From contig CAYGZL010000151.1 in assembly GCA_964354345.1 (NCBI GenBank), positions 93,948 through 157,947 on the forward strand: a stretch of 64,000 nucleotides of DNA, given 5' to 3'. The stretch is from CAYGZL01 sp964354345 (GTDB taxonomy: Bacteria > Chloroflexota > Anaerolineae > Anaerolineales > UBA4823). How positions within the stretch are numbered: the first letter of the stretch is position 1; every line of letters begins with the position of its first letter. The position numbers and the translations under genes are program-made. This document shows, piece by piece, positions 1-9,435 of this stretch. The notes under the pieces are model-generated. The model made no database searches. It was given only the letters and a program-made list of their open reading frames with translations, and was not told where the DNA came from.

Positions 1-1549
1 TTGTCCCCGAACCCATCCGCTCTCCCAGCTTTTCTCCGGCTGGGCTGGTATGAGTATCTCGATCCCAATCATGATAACTGGCGTCTGAATCATCCCACAT
101 GCTTTCAACCGTTTCCCGTAAGTGATTGGCTAACGGTTGTAAACTGGTGATCGTCTCTGTTAGCACATTTGATTGAGTCGGGTATAACAACCCTGCCAGG
201 TGAAGTAAATCAATGCACTCCCGATAAAGAAAACTACATAAAGCAACACTTTCAACGCTGCTGATATCCAATCCTAAGGAACCAGCGCCCCATCGTGAAT
301 AAATTGGATGATCTTCACAACCGGCTTGCATCGGGTGATCCCACTCCGGGAGCCCATCCCCATCCCGATCATGAACTGGGCTGAACCAACTTTTCAAAAA
401 ATTGAATATTGGAGGAATAATCGTAGATAAGTAAGCAGGATCCGGGTTAATTTCATAGAGACGCCGAGCCAGACTGGCTAATAACGGCGTAGCGACTACC
501 TGGCTGCGTTGACCACACAGTCCTGGTTTCCAATCAATAAATCCATCTGGCATTTGCACGGCCAGGTAATTATCTAACAATCCTTTGAGCAGGTTGTACG
601 CGCCTGGCAGGGCTAATCCTGTTAAATAATATATATCTGGCGGGGATTGACCATTCCAAAGATAATTAAAATCACTGCCGTCCCCGCGAAAAGAAAAACC
701 CTGATTGGGTTGGCGTGAGCTGACGATAGATGGGAAGGGAAGTTGCTGGGTGGGACCGATGAATAGGCTCATGGCTTGTCTTTGGCTCAACATCAAAACG
801 GCATCCAAATCAGTATCCCCGGTATAAATATCGAGCAGGCTGGTATTGATGAAATCCAAACGAGTACGCTCAGCTTCCCATTTTCTTCCAGCTAAACTAC
901 GCGCGTGGGAGAAAGATGTCTCAGGCGTAGACCAGGCGGCTTGTGTCCAATTGAAGGTTTGGGACGCGCCAGGGTTAAGATCGTATAGATTCGTTAGTGA
1001 TGGATATGATTCTGTTCCAGCTTGGACCCCACCAGTAGCAAAAACGACCGGATATAACTTTTCTGATTGACCCAGCAGTACTGAGGCTGCTTCTATCTCT
1101 GCTGCGCCCATGCGTTGGCCCTCAGTGGGATTTAATTGAGCAATCCACTCCAGGCGGATTTTTCTGGCAGTTTTCCCCTTATTTGTGATCTCTAAACGCC
1201 CTGCCAGGCTTTGAGATTGGGGAACCCAATAATCAGCAATAACGTCTATATCGGGAAATGGTGCATAGGAGACCGATAGATAGTTAGGATACAGACAAAT
1301 GAGCGCTGGTGCACGGTCAAAGCTGGCGGGATCCACTTGAACCTTATCATTCTCGATAAACCGCGGAAAGAGGCGGCATATTCTTGCCCGCAGACCGTAA
1401 GTAGTCTGTATGGCCAGAGCTGGAGGGTCACCACCCCCCATAGACAATTCCCAAATCTGGTCATCCCCATAATTTGTCGCTCCCAAACGGGCATCAGCAG
1501 CCAGTGTCAAACTTAACGGGTCGCCTGATTTTAACTTCCATTCTCGCAT
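1..1549 (-). CDS. GH63/GH37-like (alpha/alpha)6-barrel glycoside hydrolase, C-terminus cut by window edge
   Basis: An uninterrupted reading frame of 516 codons runs from an ATG at 1549-1547 off the left edge of the window. The N-terminal ~220 residues look like a beta-sandwich domain. The rest is a helical barrel with the pattern DRDGDGLPEW followed by DHPIYSRW, which matches the D-x-DG-x-PEW and DNSPRW-type catalytic stretch of GH63/trehalase-like glucosidases. There is no signal peptide, so a cytoplasmic enzyme acting on an alpha-glucosidic or alpha-mannosidic compatible solute or oligosaccharide is plausible (inference). It is divergent from the MaoC gene at 1695, and the 145 bp between them would hold both promoters. 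The substrate cannot be assigned from sequence alone. A second glycosidase (GH38-like) lies at the far end of the window. Confidence 0.72.
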   Translation of the reverse strand, partial: MREWKLKSGDPLSLTLAADARLGATNYGDDQIWELSMGGGDPPALAIQTTYGLRARICRLFPRFIENDKVQVDPASFDRAPALICLYPNYLSVSYAPFPDIDVIADYWVPQSQSLAGRLEITNKGKTARKIRLEWIAQLNPTEGQRMGAAEIEAASVLLGQSEKLYPVVFATGGVQAGTESYPSLTNLYDLNPGASQTFNWTQAAWSTPETSFSHARSLAGRKWEAERTRLDFINTSLLDIYTGDTDLDAVLMLSQRQAMSLFIGPTQQLPFPSIVSSRQPNQGFSFRGDGSDFNYLWNGQSPPDIYYLTGLALPGAYNLLKGLLDNYLAVQMPDGFIDWKPGLCGQRSQVVATPLLASLARRLYEINPDPAYLSTIIPPIFNFLKSWFSPVHDRDGDGLPEWDHPMQAGCEDHPIYSRWGAGSLGLDISSVESVALCSFLYRECIDLLHLAGLLYPTQSNVLTETITSLQPLANHLRETVESMWDDSDASYHDWDRDTHTSPAGEKLGERMGSGT

Positions 1550-1694
1550 AAATACATTTTATGCGATGTTACCTGGATGGTCAAAGGATTTCGGTGGCAT
1601 ATTTTATGCTAGAATGGGATTGATAATATTGACATTAACTGGTGAGTTGTGTGTCGCTTGCCAGTCCCCATTTCATCGATGAAGGAGTGAGAAA

Positions 1695-2165
1695 ATGAGC
1701 CCGATTCCTACTGGTCCACGAGGGATGTATTTTGATGAATTTAAACCTGGTCAACGAATCGTCAGCGCTGGTCGCACAGTAACTGAGGGGGATGTAGTCG
1801 CCTTTGCTGGTTTATCAGGTGATTATAACCAGATGCATGTGGACGCTGAATACAGTAAACATACCCCTTTTGGCCAGCGAGTGGCTCATGGGATTTTGAT
1901 CCTATCTATTGCCTCTGGATTGGCTGTCCAGACTGGTGTTTTAGAAGGAACAGTCCTGGCGTTTCGAGAAGTATCCGAGTGGAAATTCATCAAGCCCACA
2001 TTCTTAGGTGATACGATCCACGTCGAGCTTGAAGTGAAAGAGGCCAAAGAGCTGCGCCGGTTGGGTGGCGGATTGGTCGTGATCGAGTTAAGTGTAAAAA
2101 ACCAACATGGTGAAACCGTAAACAAAGGACTTTGGACTGTTTTAGTTATTTCCCGACCAGGATGA
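1695..2165 (+). CDS. MaoC-like hot-dog fold (R)-specific enoyl-CoA hydratase/dehydratase
   Basis: The protein has 156 aa, the usual length of a single-domain MaoC dehydratase. The hydratase-2 motif is seen as FAGLSGDYNQMHVD, with the catalytic pair Asp43 and His48 and Asn45 between them, followed by the conserved AHG (His65). By family knowledge it hydrates trans-2-enoyl-CoA to (R)-3-hydroxyacyl-CoA, or acts on a related acyl-CoA; it would be cytoplasmic and dimeric. The start at 1695 is supported by a Shine-Dalgarno-like GAAGGAG eight bases upstream. The following penicillin-binding protein gene is 53 bp downstream on the same strand, but no functional link is evident. The exact acyl substrate is unknown. 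Confidence 0.85.
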   Translation: MSPIPTGPRGMYFDEFKPGQRIVSAGRTVTEGDVVAFAGLSGDYNQMHVDAEYSKHTPFGQRVAHGILILSIASGLAVQTGVLEGTVLAFREVSEWKFIKPTFLGDTIHVELEVKEAKELRRLGGGLVVIELSVKNQHGETVNKGLWTVLVISRPG

Positions 2166-2218
2166 TCTCCTTGATCACCGTTGAATACATTATATCGGTC
2201 TAGTTTGGTTTTTTGATT

Positions 2219-5200
2219 ATGTCTGATTTCCCCGAGTCATCGAAGACTGAAACACCCCAGCAGCGTTTTCGGCGCTTGCTATCTGAAGCAGAAGATATTA
2301 CCGAAGCCAAGACCCAATCCTGGTTACCGGAAAATCCACCTGATAGCAGAACACCTGAGCTTGAGCCGGAACTGGTTCAGGGAGAAGCGGATAACGGCTC
2401 TGACCTTCCTATCTCACCTTCCATAGAATCTGCTGAAGCAGTTCAACCATTACCAGCTACTGTTGGACCCCAGACATACCAGGTGGAAGATACTATCCTG
2501 TCTGAATCGGCTCAGCCAGAACCGCCAGTTCCTCCAGCCGGTAGCATACCGGTCAGCGAAAAGACACCACCGCGTGGTCTACCGGCGATTGATCCGTATG
2601 GTTTCCCCCTCCAGAGAAGGGTGAACGAAAATGATTTGGATGCCACACGGGTAGCCCAGTCTGCGTATGTACCAGCCTCTCCCATGCCCCACACGGTTAC
2701 CCCTGGGAAACCCATGAATCGACAAAGGAGGGCAATCCAACCTCCTCCGGTGTCGTTAGCAGAGCCGCAGGATAATAGTACTCCACCTCATAAACCCAGA
2801 CGACCCTGGGGATGTTTCCTGCGCTCGTTCCTGATTGGATTATTTATCCTGGTTACCCTTGCTCTCTGTGGGGTCACCATCCTGTTCTACCAGTATTATC
2901 GTATCGCCTCACAACTGCCCGATATTAATGATTTACAACAGAAATCTTCGCAATTTGAGACTACCCGTATCCTGGATCGTAATGGGAATGTGCTTTATGA
3001 AATATTAGATCCTAACGCAGGTCGAAGAACCTATGTTCATTTGGAAAATATTTCTCCTTACGTGGTTGCAGCAACGGTAGCCACAGAAGATAAGGGTTTT
3101 TATAGCCATCCCGGATTTGACCTGACAGCTATTTTCCGTGCCTTCTGGCAAAATTTTCAGAGTGGTGAGACGGTTTCAGGGGCTTCAACGATCACGCAAC
3201 AACTGGCGCGCATTTTATTGTTCACCCCCCAGGAGCAGCAGGAGCGATCTTACCAACGGAAAATTCGCGAGGCCATTCTGGCAGCAGAAGTTACACGGCG
3301 GTATTCGAAAGATGAGATTCTCGAACTCTACCTGAATGAGATATATTACGGTAACCTGGCATACGGAATCGAAGCTGCTGCAGAGACTTATTTCGGTACA
3401 ACCGCTAATAAGTTAACCCTCGGGCAGGCTTCTTTCTTGGCTGGTTTACCTCAGGCGCCTGGGGTATATGATGTGTATACGAATTCGCAATTGGTTTTCG
3501 CGCGTCATCAAGACGTTTTACTCTTGATGTTTACCAACAGCCAGGAACAGGGTTGCATCTATATCAGCAACTCCCCCCAACGGATTTGCATGGATCCAGT
3601 CTCTACAACCGCAGCCGTAGAGGAAATAAAAAATTTCAACTTTGAGCGTCGAAACGACCAGATGCGCTATCCACATTGGGTGACATATATCCGTTCGTTG
3701 CTTGAAGCACAATATGATCCCCAAACGATTTATCGCTCGGGATTTACTGTTTACACTACGCTCGATCCCGCAATCCAGGATCTGGCTCAGACAACTGTTA
3801 AGGACCAGGTGAATAGTTTAGCAGACAGGCATGTTACTAATGGCGCGTTGGTGGCGCTCCGTCCCGCCAGCGGTGAAATCCTGGCCATGGTTGGATCGGC
3901 TGATTTTTATGACGAGCAAATTGCAGGCCAAATTAATATGGCGCTCAGCCCGCGCCAGCCTGGTTCTTCGATTAAGCCACTGACATATGTCGCCGCATTT
4001 GAAAAAGGTTGGACACCTGCGACCCTGCTTTGGGATGTGCCTTCTGAATTTCCACCTTCGGGGCGCTCCGACGATAATCGGTTACCATACATACCGGTGA
4101 ACTACGATGGAAAGTTCCACGGCCCGGTAACGATACGCTCAGCTCTGGCGAATTCGTACAATATTCCAGCCGTCAAGGCGCTATCCTTCGTCGGCATATA
4201 TGAACCCGACGGTTTTTTAGACTTTGCTCGCCGCTTGGGAATCACCACCCTGACTCGGTCAGATTATGGGCTTTCGTTGACTCTTGGTGGTGGTGAGGTC
4301 ACTTTAATGGAATTAACGAGCGCGTATGCTGTGTTCGCGACCAATGGTCGACGTATTTTACCGGTAGCCATCACTCGTATATTGGATCACGAAGGCAAGG
4401 AGGTATTTGCCTACCAGCAATCTGCCGGGGAGCAGGTTGTGCGGGCTGAGCATGCCTATCTGATTTCCTCGATTCTTTCCGATAACCAGGCACGATCACC
4501 AGCTTTCGGACCCAATTCAGTGCTTAAACTACCATTTGAGGCTGCGGTAAAAACTGGCACCACAAATGATTATCGCGATAATTGGACGATGGGCTATACC
4601 CCCGATCTGGTTGTCGGGATTTGGGTGGGTAACGCTGATTTTACTCCCATGCAAAATGTCTCGGGAGTGACCGGGGCTGCCCCAATTTGGGCGAAATTTA
4701 TGCAAGGCGCTGTTCCGTTGGTTACAGGGAACAAACCTGCGGAATTCTCTCGACCAGGTGGAATTGTAGAACAAGTCATTTGTACAATCTCAGGCGTGAT
4801 GCCCTCCGAATGGTGCCCGCAACAAGGGAATGAACTATTTGCGGCTGACCAACCACCGCTAGCGAAAGAAGAAGATCTCTGGCAGAAATTATCCTTGGAT
4901 ACCTGGACTGGTTTGAAGGTTTCTGCGGATTGTAAGGATTTTACCGAGGAAAAGTTAGTGCTCAATGTCACCGATACTTGGGCGCGCAAATGGATAAATA
5001 AAGATGGCCTGGGTCAAACCTGGGCCAAGGAAATGGGTTTTGATAAACCAGTCCCCTTTGCATCAACCCGGGAATGTAAAACGGACGATCCCCGTCCGAA
5101 TTTATCATTTTCGCTTCCCAGAGACCTTGATACGATCACTGAAAATCCCCTGGATATTTTTGTTATAGCAAATGCTACCCAATGGTTTGATTATGTCCGT

Positions 5201-5581
5201 TTGGAGGTAGGTCGCGGCGATGATCCGGTGGAGTGGCGCTTACTGGAGGAAAGGCGGGATGCCTTCGATTCCCCGGCTAAATTTTATTCCTGGGATGTCA
5301 CCAACGTGGCCGAAGGGTTAGTTACTTTGCGCTTATTCATGCACTCGACAGAAGATACTTACGCTGAGCTGAAAATCCGCTTGAATTTACAGGTTCCTAC
5401 ACCGACACCAACTCCTACCCCCTGGCCAACCTCAACCCCTACGCCGACCTTGACGCCTTCGCCAACCTCAACACCTGAACCGACTTATACGCCGACTGAA
5501 CCTCCCACACCGACCCCGACGGAGGCGAACCAATTCCCGAAAGCCACCGATACACCGGGAACACCTTCTATAAATCCGTAA
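2219..5581 (+). CDS. Class A penicillin-binding protein (bifunctional transglycosylase/transpeptidase, PBP1A type)
   Basis: This protein polymerises and cross-links peptidoglycan at the outer face of the membrane. In order it has a ~195-residue acidic, proline-rich cytoplasmic tail, one membrane segment near residues 200-225, a GT51 transglycosylase domain (EDKGFYSHPG with catalytic Glu near 290; GASTITQQLAR; YLNEIYYG), and a transpeptidase domain. The transpeptidase domain shows SSIK with nucleophile Ser near 583, an S-x-N motif in NSYN, and KTGT near 778. After that come a beta-rich module and a Pro/Thr-repeat tail of about 45 residues. At ~1120 aa it is longer than typical PBP1A (~750-850), owing to both tails. 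The start is taken at the ATG 2219; an in-frame TTG at 2213 is possible, and neither has a clear ribosome site. It is convergent with the next gene, 6 bp apart. Confidence 0.93.
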   Translation: MSDFPESSKTETPQQRFRRLLSEAEDITEAKTQSWLPENPPDSRTPELEPELVQGEADNGSDLPISPSIESAEAVQPLPATVGPQTYQVEDTILSESAQPEPPVPPAGSIPVSEKTPPRGLPAIDPYGFPLQRRVNENDLDATRVAQSAYVPASPMPHTVTPGKPMNRQRRAIQPPPVSLAEPQDNSTPPHKPRRPWGCFLRSFLIGLFILVTLALCGVTILFYQYYRIASQLPDINDLQQKSSQFETTRILDRNGNVLYEILDPNAGRRTYVHLENISPYVVAATVATEDKGFYSHPGFDLTAIFRAFWQNFQSGETVSGASTITQQLARILLFTPQEQQERSYQRKIREAILAAEVTRRYSKDEILELYLNEIYYGNLAYGIEAAAETYFGTTANKLTLGQASFLAGLPQAPGVYDVYTNSQLVFARHQDVLLLMFTNSQEQGCIYISNSPQRICMDPVSTTAAVEEIKNFNFERRNDQMRYPHWVTYIRSLLEAQYDPQTIYRSGFTVYTTLDPAIQDLAQTTVKDQVNSLADRHVTNGALVALRPASGEILAMVGSADFYDEQIAGQINMALSPRQPGSSIKPLTYVAAFEKGWTPATLLWDVPSEFPPSGRSDDNRLPYIPVNYDGKFHGPVTIRSALANSYNIPAVKALSFVGIYEPDGFLDFARRLGITTLTRSDYGLSLTLGGGEVTLMELTSAYAVFATNGRRILPVAITRILDHEGKEVFAYQQSAGEQVVRAEHAYLISSILSDNQARSPAFGPNSVLKLPFEAAVKTGTTNDYRDNWTMGYTPDLVVGIWVGNADFTPMQNVSGVTGAAPIWAKFMQGAVPLVTGNKPAEFSRPGGIVEQVICTISGVMPSEWCPQQGNELFAADQPPLAKEEDLWQKLSLDTWTGLKVSADCKDFTEEKLVLNVTDTWARKWINKDGLGQTWAKEMGFDKPVPFASTRECKTDDPRPNLSFSLPRDLDTITENPLDIFVIANATQWFDYVRLEVGRGDDPVEWRLLEERRDAFDSPAKFYSWDVTNVAEGLVTLRLFMHSTEDTYAELKIRLNLQVPTPTPTPTPWPTSTPTPTLTPSPTSTPEPTYTPTEPPTPTPTEANQFPKATDTPGTPSINP

Positions 5582-5587
5582 ACCGGT

Positions 5588-7903
5588 CTATAACAAAGTC
5601 ATCTGGGTATCTACACCGGTCATTGGATCCCGGTTGAACTGTTCATCCAGGTTATGTCGGGTGAGTCGGTTCTCTTCAACCAGGCGGTAGAGGTGGCGAA
5701 ACTTAATCCAGCGCCATCCCAGATTGATTTCCTTCTGTAAATATGGGTTGTTATGCAGTTTGTAGAGTAATAGTCCCGCTCGTCCTCCGGGATAAACGAT
5801 AATCATGCGCTCCGGCGGTAAGGTATTGCTACACACCAATTTACCAATAACCGCTGATGCTATGATATAGAAAGCGTAACTTACTTGTCCGTTTGCTTCT
5901 AGCCAGAGGAGAGGGAAACGCCCCGGTCGGTCGGGCACTTCTGGGCCGCTGACATCATATTCCAGACGCTGACCGATCTGTTCCAGCAAGCTGGTGATCT
6001 TTGCCAGATCGCTGCGTCTATTTTTGGGCGTGTCGGCCTGACGGAGCTTCCACACATCGACCTCTGATGGTTCCTTTTCGCCGTAAGACCCTAAACAGGT
6101 CTGGATTAACTCTCGCTCGGGTGTTCGTTGATCAGGGTATCCCTGACACATCGCTTGGTCCACCTCGGATAAACTTACGCGCGGATTTTTTAGCAAGTAT
6201 TGGACAATCGACACTTCCACTTGATCTGACAGGGCAGTTTGAACCCCGAGTTCGCACAACTGGCGGTAACTTCCATTAAGCCACCAATGACCAAGCTCCG
6301 GTGAGTGTTCACTTGCGCCATAATGAAGAAGCCCTCCAGCGGAGGCGAAGACAGGCTGCACAGCATTGTGTACTATACTCAATATTTCTGCCGGATTTGA
6401 GGATTGATCTTGCAGTAAGAAAGGATCACTAACAATCTCTGTCAAAAGGACTGCGTATAGATTTATATAGCTGGCTGGTTCGCCATTCTGCATGAGATAA
6501 TTTCTGAACGACTTTTGAGCAAGATCACGAATAACAATTGGTGAGATAACTCCTGATTGTAATCTATCACCTTGTTCGGCTTGTGGGGAGGATCTTGGAG
6601 AGAATTTTTGCCAGGCTATCTGAGCCTGTTCACTCCTTGCGCGCAAAGTCAAACCGGTTAATTCAAGACCGGCCAGGTTAGCGGCCAATAAAGTCGCTGC
6701 AAGGAAACCCGCTTCAGCTTCCGCCATCAACGCGAAGATGGGTATTTCGGGTTTTAGTAGCGAGGTAAGATTGGCAAATGCTGCCTGTAAGGCAGTACAA
6801 TGCCAACCCCAATCATATCGTCGCCGTCGCAAGACGCTTTTAAATGGAGCAGCGGCTTCCCGTCCCCATAGCCAACCTGCCCACAACGCAGATAAAGTCC
6901 AAAATGCCTGATTTGGTCGAGGCAGAGCGGTTAGGACAGCCTGAAATTCTACCCCAGGCGCTTCCCGAGCCAGATCTTTCAGACGACCTTCGAATAAGCT
7001 GACTCCACCAGCCTCAGAGGGCGTCTCAGGCCATATTTTTATATTGGTTGAGCGAGCGCCACTCTCCTGTCTGCTCGATTGCATCCAGTGCTCACCAGCT
7101 TCTTCCAAAGCCAACCAAATATTATGTTCGCGAAAACGAGCGGGAATAGTTAATTGGCGAGGTCGAGTGCGTTGGGTTGGGTGTGACCATAAGGTGTTCG
7201 CCTGGTCAAAAGCCGCCAATAATAAAGCTCTTAACGAGCGTTGGTGTTCTGTCGATAAACTATCTAATTTGTTTATCAGGGTAAACAGGACGTACACAGC
7301 CCGAGGAGGATAAGTTTCCAGGGCTTCTTCAACAAAGGCGCGATCCGGGTCATCTAAGGGCGCAACGCGCTCCAAAGCGCGCGCCCTATGCAAACCACTC
7401 CGTGAAAAACGAACAGCTTTTTCAACATCTGCCTGATTGACCTGCCTTTCACCATTATCACCGCAGTTAGGGCATTGGTAGATCTTCGCCAGCGGGGATG
7501 TTGCACCCCGTTCCCATATGAACAAATGGGCGTCTATTTCATGTTCGCATTGATTACAGTGAGTCTGGTATAACGAACGGATATGAGGTTCGATGCGCTC
7601 ATCTCCTTTGGTTGCCGAGGCTATCTCAGCCAGTGCAGCGTTGAAATCGTCCTCACGCAAGGGGTTAACGGCCATTTCAATCAGGAAACGTGCAACCGGA
7701 TTATTGGCATTAACTAATACTCGATAACCAGCCCGCACTATCTCATTTATCAGGATTGGTGAAGAACCGAATGGATCTAAAATCCATGCGCCAGAAGGAA
7801 TATTTTCCTTCAGCCAGATTGTAGCCACACCCTCAGGAATGGGCGGTAAATAACGCGCCAGAGGTCCACTTCGGGTTAGTAGCTCCCCAGGAATAAAATG
7901 CAT
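5588..7903 (-). CDS. Degenerate DNA-methylase-like protein with zinc ribbon
   Basis: The 771 aa protein begins like the large adenine-specific DNA methylases (DUF1156 type). The SAM-binding loop appears as ILDPFGSSPILINEI (from Asp43), where active enzymes read DPFxGSGT, followed by NANNPVA where they read DxNPVA. A four-cysteine zinc ribbon is visible (Cys116, Cys119, Cys144, Cys147). Near residue 320-326, where the catalytic [DN]PPY should lie, the sequence reads TALPRPN, so methyl transfer is doubtful. The C-terminal half continues with weakly conserved helical sequence. It is the last gene of a minus-strand run behind pyk (66 bp gap). It could be a DNA-binding or structural relic of a methylase, or an Anaerolineae-specific family; no partner restriction enzyme is nearby. 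Confidence 0.55.
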   Translation of the reverse strand: MHFIPGELLTRSGPLARYLPPIPEGVATIWLKENIPSGAWILDPFGSSPILINEIVRAGYRVLVNANNPVARFLIEMAVNPLREDDFNAALAEIASATKGDERIEPHIRSLYQTHCNQCEHEIDAHLFIWERGATSPLAKIYQCPNCGDNGERQVNQADVEKAVRFSRSGLHRARALERVAPLDDPDRAFVEEALETYPPRAVYVLFTLINKLDSLSTEHQRSLRALLLAAFDQANTLWSHPTQRTRPRQLTIPARFREHNIWLALEEAGEHWMQSSRQESGARSTNIKIWPETPSEAGGVSLFEGRLKDLAREAPGVEFQAVLTALPRPNQAFWTLSALWAGWLWGREAAAPFKSVLRRRRYDWGWHCTALQAAFANLTSLLKPEIPIFALMAEAEAGFLAATLLAANLAGLELTGLTLRARSEQAQIAWQKFSPRSSPQAEQGDRLQSGVISPIVIRDLAQKSFRNYLMQNGEPASYINLYAVLLTEIVSDPFLLQDQSSNPAEILSIVHNAVQPVFASAGGLLHYGASEHSPELGHWWLNGSYRQLCELGVQTALSDQVEVSIVQYLLKNPRVSLSEVDQAMCQGYPDQRTPERELIQTCLGSYGEKEPSEVDVWKLRQADTPKNRRSDLAKITSLLEQIGQRLEYDVSGPEVPDRPGRFPLLWLEANGQVSYAFYIIASAVIGKLVCSNTLPPERMIIVYPGGRAGLLLYKLHNNPYLQKEINLGWRWIKFRHLYRLVEENRLTRHNLDEQFNRDPMTGVDTQMTLL

Positions 7904-7969
7904 ATGAATGCCTGGAATTATAGTAATCCTTCGGTATGCTCAGGATGACGAACGCCGCACTCGATAATA

Positions 7970-9412
7970 TTAAGACAAGGGCTCTCCGACAGTGTGTAAC
8001 AAAGCCAGGTTCGTAGGGCGGACAGCCTGGATGGGGAAGCCACAGATTAGAATAACTTGCTGGCCAGGCTTGATCGGTGTGGATGCGATCATGGCTGCTT
8101 CAACAACCTTTACCATTTCCTTGATTGTATCCACTTGCGGAACCAGGTAAGGAATCACACCCCAATAAAGGTTCAACCGCGGGTAGGTATCTGCGTCGGG
8201 AGTAAATGCCAGGATAGGCACGCCAGGGCGCGTCTTGGACATCAGCAAGGCGGTCCGACCGGATTTTGTAAATACAGCAATGGCGGCCACATTGCGATCA
8301 TGGGCCAGTTCACGGGCTGCTTGAGTCATAAAAAATGTGTCATCACAACTCGATGAGGGAAACACTTTACCATCCCAATGACCGTATTTAACCATGTGGC
8401 TTTCCGCCTGGCAGGCAATTGCGTTCATCACTTCAACTGACTGGATAGGATACATGCCTGAGGCGGTCTCACCCGATAGCATAACCGCGTCGGTACCGTC
8501 AAAGATGGCATTCGCAACATCAGAGGCCTCTGCACGAGTGGGACGTGGATTATGGATCATCGAGTCGAGCATTTGGGTAGCCGTGATAACCACTTTTCCG
8601 GTGCGATTGGCTGCCTCGATGATCTGTTTTTGAGCAATCGGGACGACCTCAGATGACATTTCGACTCCCAGATCCCCACGCGCGACCATCACGCCATCGG
8701 CTACTTCGAGAATCTCTCCCAGGTTTTCCAAGGCTTCTGGTCGTTCTAGCTTGGCAATGATGGGCAGCGAGGCGCGCTGCGGAGCGTGAATACTGATCGC
8801 GTTACGAACCTGCTGGATATCACGGGCGGAGCGAACAAATGAAACTGCGACGGCATCCACTCCTTGTTCCAATCCGAACGCCAGGTCAACTTCATCCTTA
8901 GCCGTGAAACCCGGAATCTTTATTTTTGAGCCGGGCAGATTTACTCCTTTGTGAGGTTTTAATGTGCCACCTTGCACCACCCTGGTGATCACCTGTTCAT
9001 CCTGTACATCCATAACGATTAGTTCCATGATGCCGTCATCCAGAAGGATCCGACTGCCGGGTTTGACGCTCTCCAGCAACTCGGGAAAGTCGACTGGGAC
9101 GATTTGGCCACTGCCAACTATCGGTTGGGTGGTTAAGATAAGTTGTTGGTCGCGCACCAGCTCTATTGCGTCGTTCTCTAACTCGCCAGTACGGATTTTT
9201 GGACCTTGTAAATCTTGCAATAGGGTTATCGGTTGTCCCAGGCGTTGGGATAACGACCGAATTAAACCGATAATCGCAGCATGATCCGTATGTGTACCAT
9301 GTGAAAAGTTTAATCGGGCAACATTCATTCCCGATTGGATCAACCGTTCGAGAGTATGCTCATCTCGGCAGGCTGGTCCGATTGTGGCAACGATTTTCGT
9401 ACGGCGCTCCAT
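7970..9412 (-). CDS. pyk: Pyruvate kinase
   Basis: This enzyme converts phosphoenolpyruvate and ADP to pyruvate and ATP in glycolysis. The 480 aa length is typical. The N-terminus RRTKIVATIGPAC, the active-site lysine stretch IIAKLERPEAL, ARGDLGVE, the signature ITATQMLDSM and the LSGETA motif are all present, followed by the C-terminal allosteric-type domain. The start at 9412 has a good AGGAGA ribosome site. It sits 23 bp behind the CoA-transferase and in front of the methylase-like gene, all on the minus strand, which suggests transcription from the argF/ald side. No frameshift or missing motif is seen. Confidence 0.96.
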   Translation of the reverse strand: MERRTKIVATIGPACRDEHTLERLIQSGMNVARLNFSHGTHTDHAAIIGLIRSLSQRLGQPITLLQDLQGPKIRTGELENDAIELVRDQQLILTTQPIVGSGQIVPVDFPELLESVKPGSRILLDDGIMELIVMDVQDEQVITRVVQGGTLKPHKGVNLPGSKIKIPGFTAKDEVDLAFGLEQGVDAVAVSFVRSARDIQQVRNAISIHAPQRASLPIIAKLERPEALENLGEILEVADGVMVARGDLGVEMSSEVVPIAQKQIIEAANRTGKVVITATQMLDSMIHNPRPTRAEASDVANAIFDGTDAVMLSGETASGMYPIQSVEVMNAIACQAESHMVKYGHWDGKVFPSSSCDDTFFMTQAARELAHDRNVAAIAVFTKSGRTALLMSKTRPGVPILAFTPDADTYPRLNLYWGVIPYLVPQVDTIKEMVKVVEAAMIASTPIKPGQQVILICGFPIQAVRPTNLALLHTVGEPLS

Positions 9413-9435
9413 AATATCTCCTGAACGTTGAGTGT

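Noticed and set aside
1587..1615. Promoter in front of the MaoC gene using TAGAAT at 1610
   Set aside because: No acceptable -35 hexamer lies 16-18 bp before it, and a TTGACA at 1629 has no matching -10 box.
5390..5540. Low-complexity repeat in the penicillin-binding protein gene
   Set aside because: It encodes a Pro/Thr-rich spacer in frame, a common feature of exported Chloroflexota proteins; not a genomic repeat.
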